A stretch of DNA of 64,000 nt from Roseomonas mucosa ATCC BAA-692. Its GTDB lineage: Bacteria > Pseudomonadota > Alphaproteobacteria > Acetobacterales > Acetobacteraceae. Made by a program: the position numbers and the translations under genes. The DNA is taken from contig NZ_KK211412.1 in assembly GCF_000622225.1 (NCBI RefSeq), positions 222,499 to 286,498 on the forward strand, read 5' to 3'. Under the pieces are notes generated by a model that was not told where the DNA came from, searched no databases, and saw only the letters and a program-made list of their open reading frames with translations. Shown here piece by piece: positions 45,750 to 53,217 of this stretch (positions within the stretch are counted from its first letter, which is position 1; each line of letters starts with the position of its first letter).

Positions 45750-47096
45750 ATGAGCGCCCCAAGCCTGAGCACCCCTTTGGCCACGGAACCGTCCGGCAGC
45801 GCTGCCCCCGTCCCGTTCCTGCACGCGGTGGAAGGCGCCAGCCGGGCCGAGATCCAGGCGCTGCAACGCGAGCGCCTCGCGCGGACGCTGCACCACGTTT
45901 ATGAGAACGTCCCTTTCTACCGCGCGAAGTTCGACGCCGCGGGCGTGCATCCGCGCGACTTCCGGGACCTGCCGGACCTCGCGAAATTCCCCTTCACGGT
46001 GAAGACCGACCTGCGCGACACCTATCCCTTCGGCATGCTGGCCGTGCCGCGGGACCGGATCGCACGGTTGCACGGCTCCTCCGGCACCACGGGCAAGCCG
46101 ATCGTGGTCGGCTATACCCAGGGGGACCTGGACCGCTGGGCCGACCTGATGGCGCGCTCCATCCATGCCGCCGGCGGGCGGCCGGGGATGATGCTGCACA
46201 ACGCCTATGGCTACGGGCTCTTCACCGGCGGGCTCGGCGCCCATGCCGGCGGCGAGCGGCTCGGCTGTACCGTGGTGCCGGTCTCCGGCGGCATGACCGA
46301 GCGGCAGGTGCAGCTCATCAACGACTTCCGGCCCGGGATCATCATGGTCACGCCCAGCTACATGCTGGCGCTGCTGGACGAGTTCCACCGCCAGGGCCTC
46401 GACCCACGGCAGAGCTCGCTGCGGATCGGCATCTTCGGCGCCGAGCCCTGGACCAACGCGATGCGCCAGCAGATCGAGCAGGCCTTCGACATGCAGGCGG
46501 TGGACATCTACGGCCTGTCCGAGGTCATGGGACCCGGCGTGGCGCAGGAATGTGTGGAAACCAAGGACGGGCTGCATGTCTGGGAGGACCATTTCCTGCC
46601 CGAGGTGATCGACCCCCGCACCGGCGCGGTGCTGCCCGATGGCGAGAAGGGCGAGCTGGTCTTCACCACCCTGACCAAGGAGGGGATGCCCGTCATCCGC
46701 TACCGCACCCGGGACCTCACGCGCCTCCTCCCCGGCACGGCGCGGCCCGGCATGCGGCGGATGGAGAAGATCACCGGCCGCAGCGACGACATGATCATCC
46801 TGCGCGGCGTGAACGTCTTCCCGTCCCAGATCGAGGAGATCCTGCTCGGCCAGAACTGGTGCAGCGGGCATTTCCAGATCCACCTGACGCGCGAGGGGCG
46901 GCTCGACCAGATGGCGGTGCATGTGGAATGCCAGGGCGGCTACTGGGACGGCGAGGGCATGTTGCACGAGGCCGGGGAGATCGTCCGCCTGATCAAGAAC
47001 ATGGTCGGCATCACCACCCGCGTCGTGGTGGAACAGCCCGGCACGCTGGAACGTTCCATCGGCAAGATCCGCCGCGTGATCGACCGGCGGGGATAG
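45750..47096 (+). CDS. paaK: phenylacetate-CoA ligase
   Basis: Activates phenylacetate with ATP and CoA, giving the pathway inducer and substrate phenylacetyl-CoA. The 448 aa show the PaaK features VYENVPFYRAKFDAAG, the P-loop LHGSSGTTGKPIVVGYT, the IYGLSEVMGPGVAQEC motif and the C-terminal ILRGVNVFPSQIEEIL. An N-terminal extension of about 25 residues (Ser/Pro-rich) precedes the fold. It lies 50 bases after paaG with a CTGGAGGA ribosome site. Confidence 0.95.
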   Translation: MSAPSLSTPLATEPSGSAAPVPFLHAVEGASRAEIQALQRERLARTLHHVYENVPFYRAKFDAAGVHPRDFRDLPDLAKFPFTVKTDLRDTYPFGMLAVPRDRIARLHGSSGTTGKPIVVGYTQGDLDRWADLMARSIHAAGGRPGMMLHNAYGYGLFTGGLGAHAGGERLGCTVVPVSGGMTERQVQLINDFRPGIIMVTPSYMLALLDEFHRQGLDPRQSSLRIGIFGAEPWTNAMRQQIEQAFDMQAVDIYGLSEVMGPGVAQECVETKDGLHVWEDHFLPEVIDPRTGAVLPDGEKGELVFTTLTKEGMPVIRYRTRDLTRLLPGTARPGMRRMEKITGRSDDMIILRGVNVFPSQIEEILLGQNWCSGHFQIHLTREGRLDQMAVHVECQGGYWDGEGMLHEAGEIVRLIKNMVGITTRVVVEQPGTLERSIGKIRRVIDRRG

Positions 47097-47120
47097 GGGT
47101 GCGTTTTCGCGACAGCCCCG

Positions 47121-47171
47121 CGGGAGAGGCCTTGCCTCCCCCCGCCACCGGGGAGGCGTTGCCCTCTCCCG
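47121..47171 (+). other. long imperfect hairpin between paaK and paaR
   Basis: 47121-47141 pairs with 47149-47171 through two GC-rich helices separated by a small internal loop (outer CGGGAGAGG with CCTCTCCCG, inner GCCTCCCC with GGGGAGGC). It lies 24 bases after the paaK stop and could end or attenuate transcription into the regulator gene. No T-run follows. It recalls the terminal hairpin of repeat family R and may be a fragment of it. Confidence 0.4.
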
Positions 47172-47256
47172 GCCATGGCGGCGCGGCCGGAAGCTTGACA
47201 CGACAGGACCCAGGCCGGATTCCGGCCGGTGTCCCGATCCGCAGCAGGAATTGCCG

Positions 47257-47892
47257 ATGAGCCGCCCGCGCGCATCCGACCATGACGACAAGCGCCGTGC
47301 GATCCTGGACCGCTCCGCGCGGCTTTTCGCCGAGCACGGCTATGACCGCGCCTCGACCAGCATGATCGCCCAGGCCTGCGGCGTGTCGAAGGCGCTGCTC
47401 TACCACTACTACCGCGACAAGCTGGAACTGCTGCACGACATCATCCGCTTCCACCTGGAGGAGCTGGTGGAGGTGGTGGAGGCCGTCTCGCCGCAGCCCG
47501 GGGCGCCGCCGCGCCGCTATCTGGAGGACCTCGCCGTGGCGCTGCTCGGCGCCTATGCCGGCGCGGATGCGGCGCATCAGGTGCAGATCGGGCAGTTGCG
47601 CCTGCTGCCGGAGGAGAAGAAGCGCGAGCTGGTGGCGCTGGAACGCCGCCTCGTCGCGGTCTTCGCCGAGGCGCTGCTGGCGGCGAGGCCGGACCTCGCC
47701 GGCAACCGGCTGCTGCTGAAGCCGCTCACGATGTCGCTCTTCGGCATGCTGAACTGGAACTACATGTGGTTCCGCCCCGGCGGCCCGCTCGGGCGGGAGG
47801 ACTATGCCCGCCTCGCGGTCGGCCTCGTGCTGGATGGCGCTCCCAGCAAGATGGCCTTGCCGGAACTCGTCACATCTGATCGTAGTCGATGA
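47257..47892 (+). CDS. paaR: TetR family regulator, probable PaaR
   Basis: A 211-aa TetR-type repressor. The HTH is at about residues 25-65 (RAILDRSARLFAEHGYDRAS, QACGVSKALLYHYYRDK); the remaining all-helical part would bind phenylacetyl-CoA. Placement after paaK and the 20-bp palindromes at 44710 and 44829 support a PaaR role. The ATG at 47257 is chosen over a TTG at 47251. Its last 23 bases overlap the 3' end of paaE on the other strand. Confidence 0.82.
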   Translation: MSRPRASDHDDKRRAILDRSARLFAEHGYDRASTSMIAQACGVSKALLYHYYRDKLELLHDIIRFHLEELVEVVEAVSPQPGAPPRRYLEDLAVALLGAYAGADAAHQVQIGQLRLLPEEKKRELVALERRLVAVFAEALLAARPDLAGNRLLLKPLTMSLFGMLNWNYMWFRPGGPLGREDYARLAVGLVLDGAPSKMALPELVTSDRSR

Positions 47893-48958
47893 CCACGCGC
47901 GCGCTGGTGGGGCGCGCCTGGCAGGTCAGGGCATAGCCGGCCTCGATCTCCCAGGGCTCCAGCGAGTAGTTGACTTCCATCTCCACCGTGCCCTCCACTA
48001 CCCGGGCGCGGCAGGTGCTGCACATGCCGCCCTTGCAGGCATAGGGCAGGTCCATCCCCGCCCGCAGCGCGGCGTCGAGCACGGCCTCGCCCTCGGCCAC
48101 GGGCACCTCGCGCCGCTTGCCATCGACGATCAGCGCGGCGGTGTGCGCGGGCGGTGCGTCCTGGGCGGGCTTCGGCACCACCGCACGGCGCGGGCGGCCG
48201 TCGAAGGCGGAGACGAAGCGCTCCACATGCACGCGCTCCTCCGGGATGCCGAGTTCGCGCAGCGTGGCGGCGACATCCTCGCTCATCCCGGCGGGGCCGC
48301 ACAGGAAGGCATGGTCCACGCCCGCGGCTGGCACGAGGTGGCGCAGCAGCAGGCGCACCTTCTCCCCATCCAGCCGTCCGTTCAGGATCGGCAGGTCCTG
48401 CTCCTCCTGCGACAGGACATGGAAGACGGAGAAGCGTTCGAGGAAACGGTCCTTCAGCTCCTCCAGCGCCTCGCGGAACAGCATGTCGCCAGCGGTGCGG
48501 TTGCCGTAGAAAAGGAAGAAGCGGCTGCGTGGCTCCCGTGCCAGCAGGAAGCGGATGATCGAAAGGATCGGCGTGATGCCCGACCCTGCCGCGAAGCCGA
48601 GATGCAGACGCGCCTCCCCCGGCTCCGGCGCGATGCCGAAGCGGCCGGTCGGTACCATCACCTCCAGCGCATCGCCCGCCCGCAGCGCCGTGTTGCACCA
48701 GCCGGAGAAGCTGCCACCCTCCACGCGCTTCACGGCGATGCGCAGTTCCCCGTCATCGGGGCCGGAGCAGATGGAATAGGAGCGGCGGACCTCCTCGCCC
48801 TCGAAGTCCCGCCGGAGCGTCAGGTACTGGCCCGGCCTGAAGCCGTAGAGCGGCTTCAGCGCCTCGGGCACCTCGAAGGCGATGGAGACGGCATCCGGCG
48901 TCTCGCGCCGCAGGTCCGCGACGCGGAGGCTGTGGAAGCGCGGCAGGCTGCTCGACAT
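47870..48958 (-). CDS. paaE: phenylacetyl-CoA epoxidase, reductase subunit PaaE
   Basis: Ferredoxin-NADP reductase-like component that feeds electrons to the PaaABCD epoxidase. The 362 aa contain the FAD-binding RRSYSICSGPDDGELRIAVK, the NAD(P) motif LGFAAGSGITPILSI, CGPAGM, and a C-terminal plant-type [2Fe-2S] ferredoxin with CKGGMCSTC plus a distal Cys in ALTCQA. The ATG at 48958 is 10 bases after paaD. It is the last gene of the minus-strand paaABCDE operon. Confidence 0.95.
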   Translation of the reverse strand: MSSSLPRFHSLRVADLRRETPDAVSIAFEVPEALKPLYGFRPGQYLTLRRDFEGEEVRRSYSICSGPDDGELRIAVKRVEGGSFSGWCNTALRAGDALEVMVPTGRFGIAPEPGEARLHLGFAAGSGITPILSIIRFLLAREPRSRFFLFYGNRTAGDMLFREALEELKDRFLERFSVFHVLSQEEQDLPILNGRLDGEKVRLLLRHLVPAAGVDHAFLCGPAGMSEDVAATLRELGIPEERVHVERFVSAFDGRPRRAVVPKPAQDAPPAHTAALIVDGKRREVPVAEGEAVLDAALRAGMDLPYACKGGMCSTCRARVVEGTVEMEVNYSLEPWEIEAGYALTCQARPTSARVVIDYDQM

Positions 48959-48968
48959 GAAAGCGTCC

Positions 48969-49463
48969 TCAGTGGCAGCGGAAATGGTCGAAGGGCTCGC
49001 GGCAGGCGAGGCAGCGCCACAGCGCCTTGCAGGAGGTGGAGCCGAATTCCGCGATCCGCTCCGTGCGCGCGGAGCCGCATCGCGGGCAGGCCACCTCATC
49101 CTCCTCCCCGAACAGGGCACGCCGCCCGCCTGTCCGGCCGGGCGGGGCGATGCCGTAGTCGTGCAGCTTCTGCCGCCCTTCCTCGGTCATCCAGTCCGTG
49201 GTCCAGGCGGGGGACAGCACCGTGCGCACGCGCGCCCGCGGAATGCCCGCGCGCTCCAGCGCCATCTCCACCTCCACCGCGATCATGTTCATCGCCGGGC
49301 AGCCGGAATAGGTCGGGGTGATCAGCACCTCCACCGCACCATCCACCTCCCGCACGTCGCGCAGCACGCCCAGGTCGGCGATGGTGAGGACGGGGATCTC
49401 CGGGTCCACCACCTCCGCCGCGGCGCGCAGGGCACGGTCGCGCAGGGTTTCCGCGGCACTCAC
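48969..49463 (-). CDS. paaD: phenylacetate degradation protein PaaD (MIP18/SufT-like)
   Basis: A 164-aa protein needed for maturation of the epoxidase, related to iron-sulfur assembly proteins. It starts with a DUF59 domain (VVDPEIPVLTIADLGVLR and TPTYSGCPAMNMI) and ends in a zinc-type cysteine cluster (CPRCGS and CLAC). The GTG at 49463 overlaps the paaC stop (GTGA); another GTG lies one codon upstream. Confidence 0.93.
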   Translation of the reverse strand: MSAAETLRDRALRAAAEVVDPEIPVLTIADLGVLRDVREVDGAVEVLITPTYSGCPAMNMIAVEVEMALERAGIPRARVRTVLSPAWTTDWMTEEGRQKLHDYGIAPPGRTGGRRALFGEEDEVACPRCGSARTERIAEFGSTSCKALWRCLACREPFDHFRCH

Positions 49464-50239
49464 CACACGGCGCCCGGATAGGTGCGCTGGAGATGCTGCA
49501 TCTCCGCCAGCAGGTGCCCCAGATGCTCGCTGTGCCGGCCGCTGCGGCCGCCGCTCTGCATCCAGGCCTCCGGCGCGGGCATGGACAGCGTCGCCTGTTC
49601 CAGCACCTCCCGCACCGTCGCCAGCCAGGTCCCGCGCAGCGTGGCCGGGTCCACCGCCACACCCGCCTCGATCAGCGCGCGCTCGGCCGCATCGGCCTCG
49701 AACATCTCGCCGGTATAGGGCCAGAGCAGCGCCAGCGCCTCGGCGGCGCGGGCATGGCTCTCGGCGGTGCCGTCACCCAGGCGGATCACCCATTCCGCGC
49801 TGTGGCGCAGGTGATAGGCGCTCTCCTTCTCCGACTTCGCGGCGATGGCGGCGAGCGTGGGGTCGGCGGAGCGCATCATTGCCCGCCAATAGGGATCGGC
49901 GAAGGCGGAATAGAGGAACTGCCGCAGGATGGTCCGCGCGAAATCGCCGTTCGGCTGCTCCACCAGCAACAGGTTCCGGTACTGGCCGGACTCCCGCAGA
50001 TAGGCGAAGCCGTCCTCGTCATGCCCCTCGTCGCCCAGCACCGCCGCATGGGCGTAGAGCGAGCGCGCCTGGCCGATCAGGTCGAGGGCGATGTTGGCCA
50101 GCGCCATGTCCTCTTCCGGCATCGGCGCGTGGCCGCACCATTCCGACAGGCGATGGCCCAGGACCAGCGCGTCATCCGCCCGGCGCAGGGCATGGAGCAC
50201 CGGCGGCGTCTCGCGGACACGGATCGAACTCGTGGCCAT
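49460..50239 (-). CDS. paaC: phenylacetyl-CoA epoxidase structural subunit PaaC
   Basis: A 259-aa ferritin-like structural subunit that pairs with PaaA in the 1,2-phenylacetyl-CoA epoxidase. PaaC-type segments are HRLSEWCGHAPMPEEDMALA, LIGQARSLYAHAA and EKESAYHLRHSAEWVIRLGD. It starts 25 bases after paaB and overlaps paaD by 4 bases. Confidence 0.94.
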   Translation of the reverse strand: MATSSIRVRETPPVLHALRRADDALVLGHRLSEWCGHAPMPEEDMALANIALDLIGQARSLYAHAAVLGDEGHDEDGFAYLRESGQYRNLLLVEQPNGDFARTILRQFLYSAFADPYWRAMMRSADPTLAAIAAKSEKESAYHLRHSAEWVIRLGDGTAESHARAAEALALLWPYTGEMFEADAAERALIEAGVAVDPATLRGTWLATVREVLEQATLSMPAPEAWMQSGGRSGRHSEHLGHLLAEMQHLQRTYPGAVW

Positions 50240-50263
50240 GTGTGCTTCCTTCCCCCCGCCGCG

Positions 50264-50551
50264 TCACATATGCCCGACCTCGTCCGGCACCTCGTAGAAG
50301 GTCGGGTGCCGGTAGATCTTGGAGGCGGTGGGCTCGAACATCATGCCCTTCTCCGAGGGGTCGGAGGCGGTGATGGCGCTGGAAGGCACGACCCAGACCG
50401 AGAGCCCTTCCCCCCGCCGCGTATAGACGTCCCGCGCCGCCTGCAGCGCCAGCGTGGCATCCGCCGCGTGCAGCGAGCCGACATGCTTGTGCGACAGGCC
50501 GTTGCGGCTGCGGATGAAGACCTCCCAAAGAGGCGTGGCCTGTTCCTTCAT
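50264..50551 (-). CDS. paaB: phenylacetyl-CoA epoxidase subunit PaaB
   Basis: A 95-aa small structural subunit of the epoxidase. The conserved PaaB sequence is evident: LWEVFIRSRNGLSHKHVGSL, ARDVYTRRGEG and the Ser/Thr-rich SVWVVPSSAITASDP. A GGAGGGAGG ribosome site precedes the ATG. It lies between paaA and paaC in the minus-strand operon. Confidence 0.95.
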   Translation of the reverse strand: MKEQATPLWEVFIRSRNGLSHKHVGSLHAADATLALQAARDVYTRRGEGLSVWVVPSSAITASDPSEKGMMFEPTASKIYRHPTFYEVPDEVGHM

Positions 50552-50567
50552 GGCTTCCTCCCTCCGC

Positions 50568-51587
50568 TCAGGCCGCGGCGCGGCGGCGTGCGCTGCGCTT
50601 GGCCGCATGGGCCAGCGCGGCCTCCCGCACCCAGGCGCCCTCGCGATGCGCCTTGTTGCGCGCGGCCAGGCGCTCGCGGTTGCAGGGGCCGTTGCCGGCC
50701 AGGACCTGCTTGAACTCCGCCCAGTCGATCGCGCCATACTGCCAGTGGCCCTGCGCGCCTTCCGGGGCATCGGCCGGGGGCGGCACGAAGCGCAGCTCCG
50801 GATCGGGGATGACCAGGCCGAGATACCGCGCCTGCGGCACGGTGGCATCGACGAAGCGCTGTCGCAGTTCGTCATTGGAGAAGCGCTTGATCTTCCAGCG
50901 CGTGGACTGGTCGGAATGCTGGCTGGCCGCATCCGGCGGGCCGAACATCATCAGGCAGGGCCACCACCAGCGGTCCAGCGCGTCCTGCGCCATGGCCTTC
51001 TGCTCCCCGGAGCCGCGGCACAGCGTCAGCATGATCTCGTAGCCCTGGCGCTGGTGGAAGCTTTCCTCCTTGCAGACGCGGATCATGGCGCGGGCATAGG
51101 GGCCGTAGGAGCAGCGGCAGAGCGGGATCTGGTTCATGATCGCCGCGCCGTCCACCAGCCAGCCGATCGCGCCGATATCCGCCCAGGTGAGGGTCGGATA
51201 GTTGAAGATCGAGGAATACTTGGCCTTGCCGGCGAGAAGCTGCTCCGTCAGCTCCTCCCGCGTCACGCCCAGCGTCTCGGCGGCGGCGTAGAGGTAGAGG
51301 CCGTGGCCGCATTCGTCCTGGACCTTGGCCAGCAGCGCGGCCTTGCGGCGCAGGGAGGGGGCGCGGGTGATCCAGTTGCCTTCCGGCAGCATGCCGACGA
51401 TCTCGGAATGCGCGTGCTGGGAGATCTGCCGGACCAGCGTCCGGCGATAGGCCTCGGGCATCCAGTCGTTCGGCTCGATGCGCTCCTCCGCATCGACACG
51501 CGCCTGGAAGCGCGCAGCCGCCCCGGCATCCTCCAGCAGGGGGATGTCGCGCGGCTCGTCCTTCTGGTTGAGCGCCTGCGTGTACAT
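50568..51587 (-). CDS. paaA: phenylacetyl-CoA 1,2-epoxidase catalytic subunit PaaA
   Basis: Catalytic diiron subunit that inserts oxygen to form ring-1,2-epoxyphenylacetyl-CoA. It has 339 aa with diiron ligands in the ferritin-like bundle: [17 protein letters not shown] (DExxH) and [15 protein letters not shown] (ExxxH). It is the first gene of paaABCDE, transcribed from a promoter overlapping the PaaX-type inverted repeat at 51625. Confidence 0.96.
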   Translation of the reverse strand: MYTQALNQKDEPRDIPLLEDAGAAARFQARVDAEERIEPNDWMPEAYRRTLVRQISQHAHSEIVGMLPEGNWITRAPSLRRKAALLAKVQDECGHGLYLYAAAETLGVTREELTEQLLAGKAKYSSIFNYPTLTWADIGAIGWLVDGAAIMNQIPLCRCSYGPYARAMIRVCKEESFHQRQGYEIMLTLCRGSGEQKAMAQDALDRWWWPCLMMFGPPDAASQHSDQSTRWKIKRFSNDELRQRFVDATVPQARYLGLVIPDPELRFVPPPADAPEGAQGHWQYGAIDWAEFKQVLAGNGPCNRERLAARNKAHREGAWVREAALAHAAKRSARRRAAA

Positions 51588-51624
51588 GGCCGGCCTCCCT
51601 GACGTCCTTGGTTGGGAGGATCAT

Positions 51625-51664
51625 ATGTGACGGAATTTATGTCTTCAAGGATTATTCGTCACAT
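51625..51664. promoter_or_regulatory. inverted repeat, probable PaaX operator upstream of paaA
   Basis: ATGTGACGGAAT (51625-51636) and ATTCGTCACAT (51654-51664) form inverted half-sites separated by 17 bases, about 40 bases upstream of the paaA start. The right half covers the paaX stop codon. The A/T-rich spacer may hold the paaA promoter. Binding by PaaX is inferred from position. Confidence 0.6.
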
Positions 51665-52546
51665 GTCATCGCGGAAGCGCCGCCAGAGTTCCGCTCCCGG
51701 CGCGGGCAGCGGCCCGTCCTCGTCCGCCGCATGGGCATCGAGCCAGGCCTCGGAGGCAGGCAGGAGCCGGGCGTAAAGATCGGCGCAGGCCCGCCGCGCC
51801 TCCCCGCCTGGCCAGTCCGCCGGCAACATGCCGTGCGGCAGGAACGGATCGCGCAGCACCACGCGGCGGTATTCATGGATCAGCAGCAGCCGCGCCACCA
51901 GCGACTCCAGCCCCGGGAGCCCGGCCTCCGGCATGCGCCCCGACACCTCTCCGAAGGGTTCCAGGAAGCGCCGGTAGCTGGCGGCGATACCCTCCAGGTC
52001 CCAGGCCAGGGCAGCCAGCCGCCTCGCCTCCGCCGTTCCCGCCCGCGCCTCCAGCGCGATCGCGGTCCGGGCCTCGGCGGGAACCGTCCGGTCCCAGGGC
52101 GCCAGCCAGAGATCCGGCAGCGCGGCGCCATAGCCTGCCGCCCGCAGCGCCTCGCGCGCCGGCTCCCGCGCCATCTCCGGCGGCAGGAGGAGCAGGCGCA
52201 AGCGGTCATCCTCCACCCCGGCCGCATGCGGGCCGTAGATGCGCCGCGCCGCCTCGGCAAAGGTTCCCGCGCCCTTTTCCGCGAGGCGGTAGAAGCTGTT
52301 CCGTCCCAGCCGCCGCCGCTCCAGCCAGCCATCCGCCGCGAGGCGCGACACGGCGGCCCGCACGGCGGCATCGTTGACCCCCATCCCACCAAGGACTTCG
52401 GCCAGGGTCTGCAGCCCCACGGAGCCGCCGCGCGGCAGGATGGCGTCGCCGTAGAAGGTGATGACCAACGACCAGGTGCGCGACGGCTCGCTGTTCAGGT
52501 GGCGCAGGATCGGTTCGAGGAACGGGGAGGACATCTCCCCCTGCAT
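51659..52546 (-). CDS. paaX: PaaX family transcriptional regulator
   Basis: A 295-aa regulator of the GntR-like PaaX family, which represses paa genes until phenylacetyl-CoA binds. The N-terminal winged helix spans about residues 20-90 (LVITFYGDAILPRGGSV, VRAAVSRLAADGWLERRRLG). The PaaX-type central and C-terminal regions follow, including PDLWLAPWDR and a late LIHEYRRVVLRDPFLP. It lies directly upstream of paaA on the same strand with its stop inside the inverted repeat, and is divergent from paaI. An ATG at 52534 is an alternative start. Confidence 0.9.
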   Translation of the reverse strand: MQGEMSSPFLEPILRHLNSEPSRTWSLVITFYGDAILPRGGSVGLQTLAEVLGGMGVNDAAVRAAVSRLAADGWLERRRLGRNSFYRLAEKGAGTFAEAARRIYGPHAAGVEDDRLRLLLLPPEMAREPAREALRAAGYGAALPDLWLAPWDRTVPAEARTAIALEARAGTAEARRLAALAWDLEGIAASYRRFLEPFGEVSGRMPEAGLPGLESLVARLLLIHEYRRVVLRDPFLPHGMLPADWPGGEARRACADLYARLLPASEAWLDAHAADEDGPLPAPGAELWRRFRDDM

Positions 52547-52665
52547 AGCCAGCGCGGGGCCGGCACGGAACCGGCCGGATCGCGGCCGTCTTGTCCCGCC
52601 CTGGCCGGACGCGCAGAGTATCCCTGACCGGGCGACCGGTGAAAACGACGCCAGGAGGAACCGGA

Positions 52666-53112
52666 ATGGAGATGGAAGCGCAGGACCCGGCGCAGCGCCT
52701 GGCGGAACGGTGCGTCGCCGCCATGCTGGAGCGCGATCCGGCCAGCAGCGGCCTCGGCATGCGGCTGCTGCGCGTGGCGCCCGGCGAGGCGGAACTGTCG
52801 ATGCGGATCGTGCCGCACATGCTGAACGGCCACCAGAACTGCCACGGCGGCTTCATCTTCACCCTGGCGGATTCGGCCTTCGCCTGTGCCTGCAACAGCT
52901 TCGACCGCCTCACGGTCGGCCAGTCCTGCACCATCCACTACATCCGCCCCGTCACGGCCGGCACGGTGCTGACCGCCCGCGCCCGGCGCCTCGCCGAGGC
53001 CGGGCGCAGCGGGATCTACGATGTCCTGGTGCTGGACGAGCAGGAGCAGGTCGTCGCCACCTTCCGGGGCCAGTCCCGCACCGTCGGCGGCAGCATGCTG
53101 GGCGGGGAATAG
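52666..53112 (+). CDS. paaI: hydroxyphenylacetyl-CoA thioesterase PaaI
   Basis: Hot-dog-fold thioesterase of 148 aa that rescues CoA from dead-end phenylacetate intermediates. It shows the PaaI motif NGHQNCHGGFIFTLADSAFA (with the conserved Asp) and the ribosome site AGGAGGAA in front of the ATG at 52666. It is divergent from paaX and ends the phenylacetate locus. Confidence 0.92.
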   Translation: MEMEAQDPAQRLAERCVAAMLERDPASSGLGMRLLRVAPGEAELSMRIVPHMLNGHQNCHGGFIFTLADSAFACACNSFDRLTVGQSCTIHYIRPVTAGTVLTARARRLAEAGRSGIYDVLVLDEQEQVVATFRGQSRTVGGSMLGGE

Positions 53113-53117
53113 GACAC

Positions 53118-53158
53118 CTCCCGGGAAGGTTTCCCCGCCGGCGCCGCGTCCCCGGGAG
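53118..53158. terminator. weak stem-loop between convergent paaI and transglycosylase genes
   Basis: CTCCCGGG (53118-53125) pairs with CCCGGGAG (53151-53158) over a 25-base loop, directly after paaI and before the transglycosylase stop. No T-run, so a terminator role is uncertain. Confidence 0.3.
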
Positions 53159-53217
53159 CAAAGGCAAAAACGCGCCCCCGAACCGGTCATCCGTGCGCCG
53201 CCAGGCGCCGGAAGCGT

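Noticed and set aside
51625..51664. TGTGA/TCACA half-sites at the paaA promoter as a CRP site
   Set aside because: The half-sites are far apart compared with the 6-base spacing of CRP sites. The larger 12/11-base inverted repeat at the paaX-paaA border fits a PaaX-type operator better.
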